A stretch of 64,000 bases of DNA. It comes from Alitta virens. Taxonomy: Eukaryota; Annelida; Polychaeta; Phyllodocida; Nereididae. Location: contig OW028580.1 in assembly GCA_932294295.1 (NCBI GenBank), positions 35,836,336 to 35,900,335 of the forward strand. Reading direction: 5' to 3'. Below are positions 13,184 through 27,370 of this stretch, piece by piece. Each line of letters begins with the position of its first letter. Position 1 is the first letter of the stretch. The position numbers and the translations under genes were made by a program. Below the pieces are notes generated by a model. It did not search any database, was not told the DNA's origin, and saw only the letters and a program-made list of their open reading frames with translations.

Positions 13184-13226
<43 letters not shown>

Positions 13227-13243
13227 ATATAATATATCTATCC

Positions 13244-13279
<36 letters not shown>

Positions 13280-13288
13280 GTCTATCTG

Positions 13289-13333
<45 letters not shown>

Positions 13334-13358
13334 ATAATATATCTATCTATCTCTTAAA
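13034..13358 (+). repeat. Compound microsatellite (AATC)n-(ATCT)n-(ACCT)n-(AT)n
   Basis: Blocks of AATC, AGTC, ATCT, ACCT, ATCT, a 40-bp AT run, and ATCT again. There is no unique sequence inside. Confidence 0.95.
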
Positions 13359-14540
13359 TCTCTCAATCCATATCATTGATTTACTTTCACTTCCATCTTT
13401 TTCTTGGTGTACTTTCTGTATTTAAGTATTTTTCACGCTATATACATCACTTCATTCAATAGCAAACCTTCCGCGAGTACTCTCAAGAAATATATGGCCC
13501 AGCCTTTCTTCGGATATCAATCATTTAGTCCTGTTTTGGCAAGATTGGATGAATCCACTGGGAGGCTGGGCTCAGATAGGACTAAGATAAGACACAAAGA
13601 TTGGCGCTTAATATCACAGGAGAGGATAGTTTATGATACGATAGTGTGTCATCCTATCTCATCAACATTTATTACGATTACACGATACCATACAATATGA
13701 TGTGATAAATATCGTGAGGCAACATAATGTGATGATATGATACCAGATATTAATTCTATTATATACAGCTTTGAATAATAATGATTATGTCCATAACAGT
13801 GTTTCCCTGTCACACAAGTATTTGCCACTATAATGCATAATACAGCAATATTATAACAATATAGTGGATGGTGAGGATCCCACAAACTCTATGTTGGATG
13901 ACACACCATCCACCATTGCTTATATTCTCCACACTATAATATAAACTGAAGCCATCCAAAATACACTGCAGCCATCCAACATATATATTTAGCAGCTGTC
14001 CAATATACTCTACCGCTGTGCAACATACACCCATGCTGGATGACATGAATCATTGATTCACAGGATATAGTGTAACATTCAAATTCAATATATTTTTTAT
14101 TTACACTTTATTTATTTAAACTGCAGTGCAGGAAAAAGTGTGGCCAAAATTGGCTGGTTTTGTTGATGTTATTGTAGTTGTTGAACAGTTATTTATCTCA
14201 AGTGGAGCGCTGTTGCATTTGGCTTCACCAGGCCCATCAATACCTGAGCATGTGAATGGAGAAGTCTGGTATGAATAATTTAAGTCAACTGGACATTTAT
14301 CCCTTGGTTTTATGGTTCTTCTCTAGCCACAGGCGTCTCAAATGCCAACTGCATTTTTCCGTGATAACAATTCTTTTACATGGTTTCACCGAGTCTAATG
14401 CACAGAAGGGCACAGTCAGTTTCAGTGCTGTTCACCTGAGGGAGTTATATTGGTGGAAATCATGCAAAGTCAGAACAACAGTAGTCTTGATATTTTGATA
14501 AATAAAACTTCTCAACATTTTGTTATCAACTGAATGAAAC

Positions 14541-14820
<280 letters not shown>

Positions 14821-15456
14821 CTCGCATCTTGGATTACTTATGCTTATACCTAATGATTTTTGCAACATTCAAAACACTCGTGCCCTTCTTGAACTATAAT
14901 CTTGCAAATTAAAAGTCATAAGTAATACTTATTTTGACCTTCAACATAACTGTTTCATTAATCGGGCCCATGAAATCGGTATAGTTGCGGTGGGCATTAT
15001 AAGTGATAAGTCACTCACAAATCGTCGGCCTTGCTGTACTTGTTGATCCTTAAGTCATTTAGCTGGACTTTGGCATGACTTAATGATAGATGTTTTGATA
15101 AGAATTGACGTCAGTTGCTCTCATATCATTGTATTAATTAACCATAAATGTTTATCTATTGAGGATTATCTATTTATAATTGCAGTAACAAAGTCTGATA
15201 CTGTCAAATGTTTATAACTCTGCCAGAAATTATGTTCAAGCATATCATGATAATGCAATAGGTTATGTTAATTGAAAAAAGGTAATGTTTATTGACGCAA
15301 GGCAAATGATGATTGATGAGAAATATGTGACCAATAACTGCTTCTACAAATTATGTCAATATATATCACATGTAAAATCCCAAGACTTTTGTGGAATGTC
15401 ATAATTGCAAAAAGGCATAATGTCAAAGTCTGAATAGAAATCATTATGTAAATCAG

Positions 15457-15491
15457 ATCGATAGATAGATAGATAGATAGATAGATATATG

Positions 15492-15574
<83 letters not shown>

Positions 15575-15612
15575 TGATAGATTGATTGATTGATAGATTG
15601 ATAGATAGACTG
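15457..15612 (+). repeat. (GATA)n microsatellite
   Basis: About 37 tetranucleotide units, complementary to the ATCT arrays elsewhere, ending in GATT variants. Confidence 0.95.
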
Positions 15613-16234
15613 AACAACACTAAAACATTGTGCACATGCATAGATATATTATATATTGATGTGTGAACAATGCTAAACTACTATTCCATAAACCCTGGTG
15701 TCTTAAACTTGTCTTCCCATAGAATCATGTATAGAAGGGCTGTGTTCATTCTAGTAAGATAATGATTGCAGTCACGAAGTGGGTGAATATTTTGCATTGA
15801 CACTCTTCCCCCAGCATGCATAATGAATAGGCAGAGCTCATTAACACCTTGACTAAATGACCAGTGGCCGGTGAGAACATGGACAGTGTCCAAGCAATCA
15901 AGCCAAGCTGTTCTATTCAAGATAATTCCTCATGTGTCCACCTTGGAGGTGACCCTCGGCCATCTACGTTATATGCTAATGAGACGCTGCGTTATGCTAA
16001 TGAAGCATCCTTTGATGTAGGCTGGCCCAGGACGAGATAAGGCGAATCATGGACATGAATAGAGGAGCAGGATGGTCTAACTCTGGGATTCAAAAGAGCA
16101 TATCTCATATAGAATAGAAAAGAACATACTTCAATACACTACCTAACTATCTTTCACGATCTCTAAATTAAGTCGAGAATTGTAGTTCTGTGGTTGTAAA
16201 AGGTGTAACCTTGGTTGGAGTTTCAGAGAATCCA

Positions 16235-16500
16235 TATCCTATCCTCCTATCGTAGCCTATCGAATCGTATCGTATCCTATTCTATCCTTTTGTATCGTAT
16301 CGTATCCTCCATATCCTATCCTATCGTATTATATCCTATATTATCCTTTTATATCCTATTGTATCCTCTGTATCCTATCCAATCCAATCCTATCCTATCA
16401 TATCCTATCCTATCTTATCCAATCCAATCCAATCCTATCCTATCCAATCCTATCCTAGCCTATCCTATCCTATCCTATCCTGTCCTGTCCTATCCTTCAA
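16235..16500 (+). repeat. (TATCC)n pentanucleotide array
   Basis: Diverged on the left (TATCG, TATCCTTTG) and nearly perfect on the right. Confidence 0.92.
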
Positions 16501-17318
16501 TAACATGCAACAGTGATCTCTAACTACTCTAATAACCACAATGCTACCCTCCTTTAAATGCCTAAATTAACTGTCCTTTATAGGAAAAGTCATTCTTAAT
16601 CAGAATGACATCCCATCAGTGGTTTTCTGTTGGGAGGCACAGGACCTCAAACAGGTGATGTGAGACTTCTCCTGGTAAGAGTCAACCACATGACCACAGT
16701 TGGGTAATCCTATTCCGCCTAAGAAGGGCATCATCTTACCCCTTTTATGTCTTCCTAGCAACCACAAGTCCCTTTACAGTCTTCTGACTAGGTCTTCTCC
16801 TGTCTAGCTTACAAGTGATCGGAAGGGATCAGAAATGATCAGATCTTTAGCCAGGTCTTCTAAAGAGATGGGTTTTGATTCTGATTGGAGACTTATCCAA
16901 TCTAAGTTTATCATACTGCAAATACAGTACAACACATATTTTATGTTCAGTATTTTGCAAGCTAGATGAAGCCAAATGGAGCTAGATGGAGCTAGACCAA
17001 GATAGACTGAGCTAGACCACTGTCAAACTACCTAGCTGTAGCTGTCTACTGGAAACATGAATGATTTATTAAGTGGTGGTAAGTACTGAGGCCAACCATT
17101 ACTGTAGATGTTTCCAGCTAGACTTGGCTTGGTTCAGCTTGCTATAGCTTTATTCTATTCATTTATTCTTACATTTATGACAACTTCACAAGCAGAAAAC
17201 ATATAATCCTGCAATCTATCATAACAGCTTACTTTGCACAACTTTATCTACCGTAAATTTGGCGATTTCTTGGATTACATTAAATGGTACCATAGATTTA
17301 ATTTGCTGTAGTTGGTAT

Positions 17319-17444
17319 CCTATCTTATCCTATCCAAATATGATAACTTAGTATGTGTTTTATCGTATCATATTGAATTGTATCTTATCGTATTGTATCT
17401 TATCGTATCGTATCGTATCCTATCCTATCCTATCCTATCCTATC
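17319..17444 (+). repeat. (TATCC/TATCG/TATCT)n array
   Basis: Same pentanucleotide type as at 16235, about 25 units, diverged on the left. Confidence 0.9.
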
Positions 17445-17875
17445 CCTACTCATCTTGCATGGATTGTCAGTACTTCGTCCAATTTCCTCGCAGACCGTAT
17501 TCGTTGCCCTGATTCAGACAGCTGTGTTTGACCTGTGTTGACCTCTGTTTGTGTCATGTGACAGTCACGTGACTGTAATTACAGAAGTGATCACATGACC
17601 AAGGTCAGGTCACATGGCTGCTAAACGGGGATCATGATGCATTCCAGTTCTATCCTCAGTTATATTCCAGTCATTTGAAAAGGACGAAAAGGCTGCAGTG
17701 TGACAGTGTCAGAGGTCATTGGGTCATGAGGGGTCATTCAATCAGGCCCCTGTCCATGTTGCTTGATTACAAATGAGCCACAGCGTAAGCTCTCTAATTT
17801 CGAGGGATACTAGGTTAATGTGCAGTGGATACTCATCATTAAGACCAATTTTTGCACAATCTAGTCTCAATTGTG

Positions 17876-18014
17876 GAGTAAGATAAGATAAGATAAGATA
17901 AGACAAGAAAAGAAAAGAAAAGAAAAGAAAAGATAAGAAAAGAAAAAAAAAGAAAGGAAAAGATAAGATAAGATAAGATAAGATAAAATAAGATAAGATA
18001 AGATAAGATAAGAA
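17876..18014 (+). repeat. (GATAA)n with an (AGAAA)n centre
   Basis: GATAA blocks flank a purine-only AGAAA block of about 60 bp. A run of 13 G follows at 18121-18133. Confidence 0.92.
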
Positions 18015-18679
18015 CTTTCAGACTGGGATGACAAACGAAGTCATGAAACTTTAGGCAAAAATAATATATACAAAGCGGGCCTAATAATTGCGTGGCCTTA
18101 ACTGTGAGGTGTGATCATAAGGGGGGGGGGGGGATTCGAACGTGCTGTCAAAAATCAAAGTCTAAGTCATTATGTTCACTTCATCACTTTTTGGGACGTA
18201 AAGTTAACTTTTCCCATCAGGAAATCAATAATAGCAGTCTCTTATAAATAAGTATAGGTTGGTCTGTATGATCATGGAATTTATGCAAATATTTGGGGCA
18301 CCATGGCGCCACTTTGACACCCATCCTACTTGAATGTACTTCTGGATCTCGATTTAAAAGGCAGGAATCGATTGGCATTTGGGCTGCTAAATGATGATCC
18401 ATCAGCATAACAGTGTTCACTTATGTTGGAATATTACTTAAAAGGATGTTAATGTCTCTAAAAGGATTAGGCTGCCAATCAATATTCAAGTTGAGCCATT
18501 TAATACCTGCACTAACTTGAGTTAAGATGGGGTTGATGAGGGTAAAGCCATTGCAATGCATTGGTCATGTGGTGGTGATTTTGCAGCTTGCTGAGATTAC
18601 TGTTGTTTTTGTTGTTGTTTTTGTTGTTGTTGGCATTTTTGTTGGTGGTACACTAGCTGTAGAAGGGCATCCCTTTGCT

Positions 18680-18925
18680 CAACCAATTAGCCAGTCAGTG
18701 AGCCAGCCATTCAGTCAGTCAGCCAGCCAATCAGTCAGCCAGCCAGTCAGCCAGCCAGTCAACCAGTCAGCCAGTTAGCCAGTCAACTAGTTAGCCAGCC
18801 AGCCAATCAGTCAGTCAGGCAGCCAGTCAACCAGTTAGCTAACCAGTCAGCCAGCCAGTCAGCCAGCCAGTCAGCCAGCCAGTTAGCCAGCCAGCCAGTC
18901 AACCAGTCAGTCAGTGAATCAGAAG
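18680..18925 (+). repeat. (CAGT/CAGC) tetranucleotide minisatellite
   Basis: CCAGTCAGCCAGCCAGTCAG-like units with AACC and TTAG variants over about 245 bp. Confidence 0.9.
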
Positions 18926-20620
18926 ACTCAGCTAAGAAATCACAGATGAAGCAGGAGTATGTGAATTAATCCTCACTTCGATTTTTCTTTGATTTCTTTT
19001 TTCTTTTTAATATATTTTGCATATGATGCTTGTCTAAGTATAACCAAGGCCATTCATTACACATCTTACATTGATTTTATGCTAATATTTTCCCCTCTAC
19101 ATTTCTCTTTTTGCTGCGGCATATGTAATTAGGTCTTTTGGCATGTCCATTTATTTGACAGAAATGATTCTAGCCTCAATAATCCAACTGAAAATAGCAT
19201 AAATATGCCCAGGAAGCTAATGCATTAGGTCTTGTTTGCTTTAATCAAGAGAAAACATTTGGCCACTGGTAATTCCAGATGTTATTGTGCTGGCAATGCA
19301 TTGGTCCCACATCTTTTGGATCAGATGCCGTTTAATTAGTTGAACTTTTTTATTTTTATTTGGCTGGACCAGTTTCTCCTGCAATGGGCGTTGGAATTTT
19401 GATTGGTGCAACACAGGCAACACAGGCAACACAGCCAAATCAGTGGGGTTCAAAATCTAAGAATGTCGAATTGAATTGCTCTTGCACTATTGTAGAGAAT
19501 GACCTTTATTAATTTCAGACGTTTCTATACATCTAAATAGTATTCTGCAAACTCATCTCATTTATACAACAGAGTTATAGGTAAAAGAAACACAATCTAA
19601 ATGTGTAACATCATGTGGACTCTGAGCCTTATTATCTCATCATTACGTCAGAGCATCAGTAGCACTGACATTGCCATAATCGTAGGGAAAAATATTATAG
19701 CATAGAATTTATGTATTCTCAGACAGTAAAATACACTGCACAAACACACTGTCTGCCATGCTTAGCATGGTTTGCAGTATGCCTTTGAAACAATCTACTC
19801 AAGTGGTTTGGGAATAGCTTACAGTAGCTGGATGCTTGTCTGCAATGACTAATTCAACAGCACTCATAACTAACAGCAGCAGGTTGGGATGCCTGGGTAC
19901 ACTAACTGATTCTGCCAGGCCACTAACTGACTCTGCCATGAGTCTGCATCCACAGTAACTGACTCTGCAGTAATACGTGTACCCATAAAGAACGTTCAAC
20001 TATGTAGCTGTCCAGAACTAGAAACAACCACCTGGAGCTGCCAGAAGCCAAAGCAAACCAAAGCAAGCCAGAGCAAGCCAAAGCAAGCCATATCTATAGC
20101 TGGAGACACTTCATATTCAGCCCAAATTAAGTTCCATATTAGCATAACAATTTTTAATAACTACTTCATTTTAGATTTGACATGTGATAAAACCTAAAAA
20201 TACTAAGTACTTACATTTCAGTAGACTTTTAGATCGTTTGGTTTCATATAAATGTGATTATTTGTTTTGAATAGTATTGTAAACTCATACTAACTGGTCT
20301 CTACTCTCTGCTTGGTTCATCCCATGAAATGAGTTGGCAGCAACATTGTTTCGGTGCATCTCAAATGAGTGGCTGTTTGGCATGAACCATGAAACAACAC
20401 AATTAAGACTATCATCATTGTGGAGCTTACTTCAAATGTAAACCACTTGACTTAAATAAGTTATTATATAAGCAAGATATGGTTTTGCATTAATTGGATT
20501 CACAGTTTGTTAATTGAGAGTATTCAGACTTTACATAGCCATGTAATTTGTTGAAACTATCACATTCATATCACCCCATCATTACATCTGCCTCTGTTAG
20601 ATTCTTAAGTATACCTAACT
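18926..20620. other. Non-coding stretch
   Basis: Holds a weak SINE family B piece near 19600-19670, short AACACAGGC repeats at 19412 and AAGCAAGCC repeats at 20040-20090. No gene seen. Confidence 0.45.
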
Positions 20621-20624
20621 AATT

Positions 20625-20848
20625 CCATAAATATCATTTTCTCTGGGAAATAACAGAAATCAACAAAATAATAAGATGTCAAATATACATTAAAATGCAC
20701 TAAAAATACTGCTGCTAGGATGCTCCATGCTTCAGCCAATCAGAGTTAAAGGCGGGAACTTTTTCAACCAATAAAATTGAGGTATTCTGTCGTAGCCACC
20801 TGGTGGAAGTACAGAGAACCTTCCATGAAAATCCACTATTACAGTGTA
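20625..20848 (+). repeat. Dispersed 220-bp repeat with CCAAT motifs, copy 1
   Basis: TGTCAAATATACATTAAAAT, ACTGCTGCTAGGATGC, CTTCAGCCAATCAGAG, GGCGGGAACTTTTTCAACCA and GCCACCTGGTGGAA match the copy at 51283 in the same order and orientation at about 88 percent identity by eye. No coding frame. The nature is unknown; it could be a transposon end or a solo LTR-like piece. Confidence 0.75.
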
Positions 20849-21184
20849 GTTTCAGATTGTAGTCTGAATGGACTGCCCTATACATTTACACTGTTGTTCA
20901 GCTCTCCAGCAGCATCAACCTGTGGCAACTAAAAATGTCTAGCTTTTAACAGGTTTTGCTACATTTAAATCAAGTTTGTTCAAGAATGCTTTTAAGGTTG
21001 TTTACTATGATCTTAGTTATCCACTTGAAATGCTTGGTGTCTTTGAATGTCCCCTTTTAGTTTTTATCAGAATGATGGTATCTAGACTCATATTTGAATT
21101 TTCTTTAGGATTTACACTTAAGTGGCTTATTGTGGATAGTGTGATGCACAGAACACTTTAATTCTAAATTTCATGGTACCTCGA

Positions 21185-21312
21185 ACTCGATGTCTGTGCT
21201 GATGCAAGTAAATGACCCCACCCTGAGGTAAATGTGCAACATGGTGTGTCCCATTACAACGTCTGTCTCTGGCAGCTGGCGTAAACTCCAGACAAGTGGC
21301 ATTGAGATTATA
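21185..21312 (+). mobile_element. SINE family B 3' body fragment
   Basis: GGTAAATGTGCAACATGGTG and GTCTGTCTCTGGCAGCTGGC match the second half of the family B body. A run of ACAGTTCATACAATGCAAT-like repeats follows. Confidence 0.5.
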
Positions 21313-21438
21313 CAGTCAATACAATACAGTTCATACAATGCAATACAGTTCATACAGTACAATACTGTTCATATCATACCAAACAATACAGTTCATACAG
21401 TGCAATACAGTTTACATAATACAATACAGTTCAATCCT
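21305..21438 (+). repeat. ACAGTTCATACAATGCAAT tandem repeat
   Basis: About seven diverged copies of an 18-19-bp unit. Confidence 0.75.
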
Positions 21439-22044
21439 GTATCAGCAACATTGATTTTGGCAGACGTAACGATGAGAATCTATAATGGCTTGTATAATAT
21501 ATCTCATGTAATGATGCATAAGACCCAAATGCCCATTAAATTAAAGTTCAGGCTAGGGTATCATTTGATTTTTAAAAAAAACAGTGTTTTAGTTGTACAT
21601 CTAGAACAGATAGTTTCGTGATTGCCACTATTTCCTGATTGCATCCAATTGTTAGAGGTTGCAGTGCAAGTCTTTTAGTGTAATGAATTCCATGAAATGC
21701 GATAATCTTTACTTGACAAAATCATGCACTCTGCCAGCTAAACAAACTGCTGACTGGTACTTCCATGAATTAAAGGTAATTAATGAAATTAAATGTAAAT
21801 AGATGAATGACAGGAACGGTTGCATTTTCAGGTGTTGAATCAAGTACTTTTGGCTGTGCATTACTCCAAGCCTAGGAATAGAATGAACAGCTTTAGAACG
21901 AACATAATGATCTTGCTTAAGTATATTTTCCAAAAATGTATAATTTATCAGTGGATGTACATTTTATCATTTTCCCAAGAGGTGCCTTTGCAATTAATCG
22001 TTAGAAAGAATCAAAACCTAACCCCATGGACAATACAGCAACAC

Positions 22045-22220
22045 AGGGGTGGGGGCCTAGCTCAGTGGTAGCGCGCTGGGCTTTCAACCGGGTTCCATTC
22101 CAGTCGAGCCTAAGTTGGATGGCTGTTTCATCCTTCGTCTCATTGCCATGGTCCCTACCTGTCCTAATTAGCCCATCAGGTGCAGAAATACTGGATGTAA
22201 AGCCCTAATCTACCACCACT
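22045..22220 (+). mobile_element. tRNA-derived SINE (family A), with 15-bp target duplication
   Basis: The head carries polymerase III box A (TAGCTCAGTGGTAGCGCGCT) and a damaged box B (GGGTTCCATTCC). The body GTTGGATGGCTGTTTCATCC ... GGTGCAGAAATACTGG and a CCACCACT tail follow. ACAATACAGCAACAC flanks both sides (22030-22044 and 22221-22235). It is a SINE insertion, not a functional tRNA gene. Confidence 0.88.
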
Positions 22221-22784
22221 ACAATACAGCAACACCAGCTGCTCACAATATGCCAACAGCGCAGCATAAAAAAAATATAAAGTAATACAAATTACGAAAA
22301 ATTTTAAAACAAACCTTCTTTCCTTCTTCCTGTCAGATGCAGTCCACTGTAGGCCAGTGCATCAGGCATCTGACGAAATGATTAATTGATTAACAGTCTG
22401 ACGCATTAAAACGTGGCAGAATTAAACATTTGCATGCATGGAGGAGAAAATAAAGAAATTCAAGAGAGATAGAAAAAACTAATGTGATTTCTGCAATGAT
22501 AGATAGTCCAGACATGGTGGGGGAAGAGCATCTTCAGTAATATTTCAATTAATGCAGAGATTGATGAGCGAATTCAATTTGTTGGCCAATGGAAACAAAT
22601 TTCAGCAAGCAAACACCGATGGCGATAAAGGCAGCTCGGAGCAGATAGTTCTGAAGTCCAAAATAAAACCTGCATTCAACTAAGTGCATGGATTTGCACA
22701 AGTTAAATTGTGTTTTAAAAACACCAATAAGAAACAAAACAGGAGAGAAGCTATTTTGAACACTAGAGTGGATTTTTCATGAGT

Positions 22785-22882
22785 TATTATACTGTATTGC
22801 ATTGTGTATTATGAGCTCTTATTGTATTGTGTCTTATTATATTGCATTGCATTGTGGTATTGTATTGTATTGTATTGTAGCA
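22785..22882 (+). repeat. (TATTG)n degenerate array
   Basis: TATTG/CATTG units with interruptions; the last 30 bp are near-perfect. Confidence 0.75.
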
Positions 22883-23502
22883 TCAAAATATTTCAGACAA
22901 TCTTTAACCAATATACTGGTACAAGTATAACTTTCCTTAACTTGTGCAAACTACAATCTTTATGATTTCATTCTATTAAAATTATAGTCACTGGCATATA
23001 TCAGTGAATTGCACCATTGACTCAATATTCAAGCTAAATCGCCTGCATTGCAGTTGGTAATCACATCATATTCTGAAAGTGTCTGAATAAGGTTTTAGGG
23101 GACTGTATATGACATATATATCATGGATGATATTTTACTGTCAATAAAAATTGTATATATATATGATATCTAATAGTTTCACGTGTCGAGTTTTTAGAAC
23201 TCCAAAATCCAACAACAAAAACAGCAACAAAAAAACAGCAAACAACAAAAAATTAAGTCGCTTTTCTAGCTTGCTCGCTATTTGGCTTTATCTGGGAGAA
23301 CATCAATTCAAGGGATTCCTGATTCTCCACCACATTATCAAGTCAGTTGGAGTCGCTCGGTCTTGATGGCAAATGAGCAGCCTTCCCAAATGATCTTCTC
23401 TGTTTTTCATTGCTCATTGCTTTATTGCATCTTATCATACTATTTCAGTCAGTGCTTGATTGCTATCTAAGTATTAAGCAATCAGCCGCCAGACTATTCC
23501 TT

Positions 23503-23735
<233 letters not shown>

Positions 23736-23741
23736 CTCCAA

Positions 23742-23816
23742 TTATGTTGTCCAATGTTGGCCCAATGTTGGCTCAATGTTTGCCCAATGTAAAATACAAT
23801 ACAATACAATACAATA
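23742..23816 (+). repeat. CCAATGTTGGC tandem repeat then (AATAC)n
   Basis: Four copies of an 11-12-bp unit, then five AATAC units. Confidence 0.75.
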
Positions 23817-24236
23817 ACATGTGACATTTCTCCCCTTTAGGTACTCCTTGCCTGTTTCATACCCCAGTGCATTGCAACAACACGATGCAAAAAGGGACAT
23901 TTTACAGAATCAGTCGTCATGGAGATGAGCATTTGCATCCCAGACAATAGGAGGAGGGAATCAATTCAGTCATCTTATTGTGCTCCATCTTCATCTTAGC
24001 AAATTATTGTCATCTAGGGGCCATGAAAATTGCAAATAAAAAAAAAAACTGGGGTAATGTCAGCGGCGCACGTTTGTCATTTTTTGTCTGTGTTTGTCTG
24101 TGTGAAGACCACAAACAGAGGCAGAGTGACATGTTTGTGAAGCTCTCTTACTCACCCCCTGTGTTGGGTTGGTTGGGCTTGTGGGTTAACCATAGCAGTT
24201 TTGCTAGGAGGTGAGATAATACAGCTTTAGATTAAG

Positions 24237-24346
24237 TCAGGTGGTGGTGGTGGGTGGCTTCTTAGGCTCGACCGGGAATTGAACCCGGGACCCAGTGGTT
24301 GGAAGCCCAGCGCACTACCACTGAAATTGGCCCCCACCCCTAGATT
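24237..24346 (-). mobile_element. SINE family A, head joined directly to the tail
   Basis: On the - strand the tRNA-like head (GCGCTGGGCTTCCAACCACT, box B GGTTCAATTCC) runs to GAGCCTAAGAAGCC and then straight into a (CCACCA)n-like tail. The roughly 90-bp body seen in the other copies is absent. This may be an internally deleted copy or a template switch. Confidence 0.8.
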
Positions 24347-25645
24347 GATTCAGGTATACCTGTGTTGTAGTTCTTCTGTTAGATTAAAAGCATAAAATTT
24401 TAGGTATCGTCAAATAAATTTCAACAGATTAAGGCTATCGTTTGACCAAGTTTTATGATTCCCTTTGTATTTTACTAGTTACAAAGACCACCTTACCATT
24501 AAGACTGTAGTTATTGAACCAACGATAAGGTTATGATATACTTTCATTCAGTTGCTTATTCCAGTTGCTCTTAAATTTTATATGATTTACGAGATGAGAT
24601 GAATTGTTTCCCTGGGCTTTAACCCCACTCCATTTCTGGGTGAGACGTTTTTCAATCATTACAATTGATTATTGAATCGTGACATTTCCATATCTATTCA
24701 TGCTATCCTTGTAAGCATTGACCTCAATTTCTAGACTCTCCAGGCTTTCCTTAACTTTCTTCCACTTAGCTACCTACAAGTGCACTACAGTTGTTTGGTT
24801 TCGTGGTAAATGAACAGGTTCGCTCATATAAGCCATATAAATTAATTTTTGGGCAAGCAAAGACCTCACTCCAGGTGTAATGTACAATGTAGTGTGGACT
24901 CCAAGCCTCATCTCACCATTACTGCCTCAGCCTCAGCCCAGTTATGCTGAAACAAAACAGCACTTTCTGGGTTAACTATGCATAGAATGGCTGGAATCCC
25001 CAACTGGAATCTTCAACTGGTTTCTAACTGAATTTTGGCTTTCACAACATCAGTATTAATTTCACTTCTAGTTTGTTATGGAAACAGCCAGCTCATTTGA
25101 ATTCTATGAAGTGTTATTACGGAGCATCCTCCAATGGCTGGGGTGGGTTGAATGGCCATTTTTATTGAGTGTCTCTATCTGTTTTTAATCAATAACCAGT
25201 GAAGGCATTCTCAGACAGACAGTGCCATACTAATTGCCAGTCATCGAAAATTTCAGCTTTTTCAATTCGTCTCAATAGCCAAAAGCCAGAGAACATTGAT
25301 TGAGCCCCAACCTGTAAATATTTACTTGCACAAATCGAAGTTTCAATTTGAAGCAGTACATCTACACTGTTATCTTTTGCAACATTTTTTTTTAGCAACA
25401 ACAGTGACAGTATGCTTGCCAACCAGATGCATAGAACATTCCAAATGACTCATATAATCAACCTTTCAAATCCACAATGGGAAATCTATACCTAGCCCAG
25501 TCTGTTAATTGTTTCATCCATAATACCGACCATCAAAGTTATATTGCAAACCCAGCATATTTTTGTCTGCATTGTCAGAATTACTTTGTATCTGATAAAT
25601 TTGTCAAATCAGATGGTCTCAGGTTAATTTTCAGCACAGTTAAGT
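24347..25645. other. Non-coding stretch with a weak SINE fragment
   Basis: A diverged SINE family B piece (GTGTGGACTCCAAGCCTCAT) lies near 24890. Nothing else is recognised. Confidence 0.45.
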
Positions 25646-25776
25646 CATGGTATCTATCTATCTATCAATCTATCTATCTACCTACCTTTCTATCTATCTA
25701 TCTATCTGTCTATCTATCTATCTATCTATCAATCTATTAATCTACCTACCTATCTATCTATCTATCTATCTATCTG

Positions 25777-25821
<45 letters not shown>

Positions 25822-25975
25822 TTATCCAGCTATCTATCAAGCTACCTATCTATCGGTCTATCTATCTATATATCTATCTATCTATCTACCTGTCTATCTA
25901 TCTATCCGTCTTTCTATCGATCTACCCGTCTACCTGTCTATCTATCTATCCATCCATCTATCCATCTATCCATTC
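25646..25975 (+). repeat. (ATCT)n microsatellite with ACCT/CATC variants
   Basis: About 80 tetranucleotide units, increasingly varied at the right end. Confidence 0.95.
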
Positions 25976-26537
25976 TTATCCCATTTCTTCCACATTACCA
26001 TATTTATTACATCATTTTAATGTGAGTTTGTAACTAATTTTTTAAATAATAAACACAAGAGTCTTTAGTATTTACAATGCAGTGCACCTTGATATCGCCT
26101 ACACTACATCTAACACCTTGGTCCGTTTAGCAATATATCCAAACATGGAGGGTTCATGCAGCGATCAATCTTGCAGGAACATTGTGTGCAAAGTATGTTG
26201 ATCAATGGCCTTGCCATGCTCAATATAATAGCCAGTATGGAAGCTTTTAATGATTAATAATGTTTGTGTAGTAACAGCCTACTATGCATTGTAAGAGCTA
26301 CTCATTGTAAAGGGTGTTGAGGAGGTGACTCATGACTTTGAAATTTATAAATATTGATTAACGGAAGTGATAACATACTATTGATTATTGATATAATACA
26401 TATTATTGCCAATAACCAGGGATGATGACGGATGAAATAAATACACTGCGCAACTACACATTATAATTTTAATTGAATAACAATAAATTCAATCGTACAT
26501 ATTTTACCAAATTGCGCAATAGTAAACCTGGGGTTAG

Positions 26538-26579
26538 GATAGATAGTTAGAAAGATAGTTAGATGGATAGATAGATAGG

Positions 26580-26622
<43 letters not shown>

Positions 26623-26650
26623 GTAGATAGGTAGATAGATAGGTAGATGA
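26538..26650 (+). repeat. (GATA)n microsatellite
   Basis: About 28 units with GGTA and GTTA variants, directly before the 25-bp minisatellite. Confidence 0.93.
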
Positions 26651-26689
26651 CATTTGGACAAAGACATTACATTCTACATGTTCTGTACA

Positions 26690-27169
26690 ATCTAGTTCTA
26701 GACAGGAAAGGTGAACAATCTTAAGACAGGAAAAATTTACAATACCAAGACAGGAAAATGTGCAGTTTAAAGAGAAGAGAATTTACAATATTACTAAGAC
26801 AGGACAGATATGCAATCTTAAGATAGGAAAATTTACAATCTAAAATACAGGAAAGACGCCCCAATTTTACGACAAGAAAATGTCTAATCTTAACACAGGA
26901 AAATTTACAATATATAGACAGGAAATATGCAAGCTTAAAACAGGAAAATGTATAATCTAAAGACAGAAAAGTGTTTAATCTTAAGGCAGGGAATTGTAAA
27001 ATCTAAAGAAGGAAATTTTTTCAATCTTAAGACAGGAAAATGTACGATCTTAGGAAGGGACAATGTCCGGTCTTAAGACAGGAAAAAGTTAAATCTAAAG
27101 AAAGGAAAAGTACAATCTTACGGCAGAAAAATATACAATCAAAGGTGTATAATTTTCAGACAGGAAATA
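26690..27169 (+). repeat. 25-bp minisatellite, part 1
   Basis: About 19 diverged copies of a unit like AAGACAGGAAAATGTACAAT followed by CTT. The unit length varies between 22 and 28 bp. Part 2 lies at 27601-27838. Confidence 0.85.
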
Positions 27170-27370
27170 TAGCACCAGTTTCAGCTGACCTTAAATGTCG
27201 GCGCAGTTAAACCATGGTTTGGTTGTTACATTCTCCTTTCCTATTATACAGCCATTGCAGTACTTCTGGTATTACGACTATCACAACAACTGCATGTATT
27301 CCACTGCACAGCATGTTGAGTCTTCCTCATATTCATAGTACTAACATAAGTAGGAAAACAAAATTTATAT
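27170..27370 (+). repeat. Dispersed 200-bp repeat inside a minisatellite, copy 1
   Basis: ATAGCACCAGTTTCAGCTGA, CGGCGCAGTTAAACCATGG, ACAGCCATTGCAGTACTTCT and ACTAACATAAGTAGG recur in the same order at 28652. The piece interrupts the 25-bp minisatellite, which resumes at 27601, and a CTA-rich microsatellite follows it (27540-27602). Confidence 0.8.

Noticed and set aside
13868..13870. ATG/GTGAGG as start exon of calmodulin-like gene 1
   Set aside because: It lies 19 kb upstream, in a stretch full of microsatellites, with a weaker donor. Nothing ties it to the gene.
15681..15920. 79-codon - strand frame with Trp and Cys residues, looking like protein
   Set aside because: No recognised family, no splice-linked partner exons and no codon-use support. 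Length is compatible with chance.
22045..22117. tRNA gene
   Set aside because: Boxes A and B are present, but the cloverleaf is imperfect, the same head occurs with a conserved non-tRNA body in six places, and target duplications flank it. It is a SINE.
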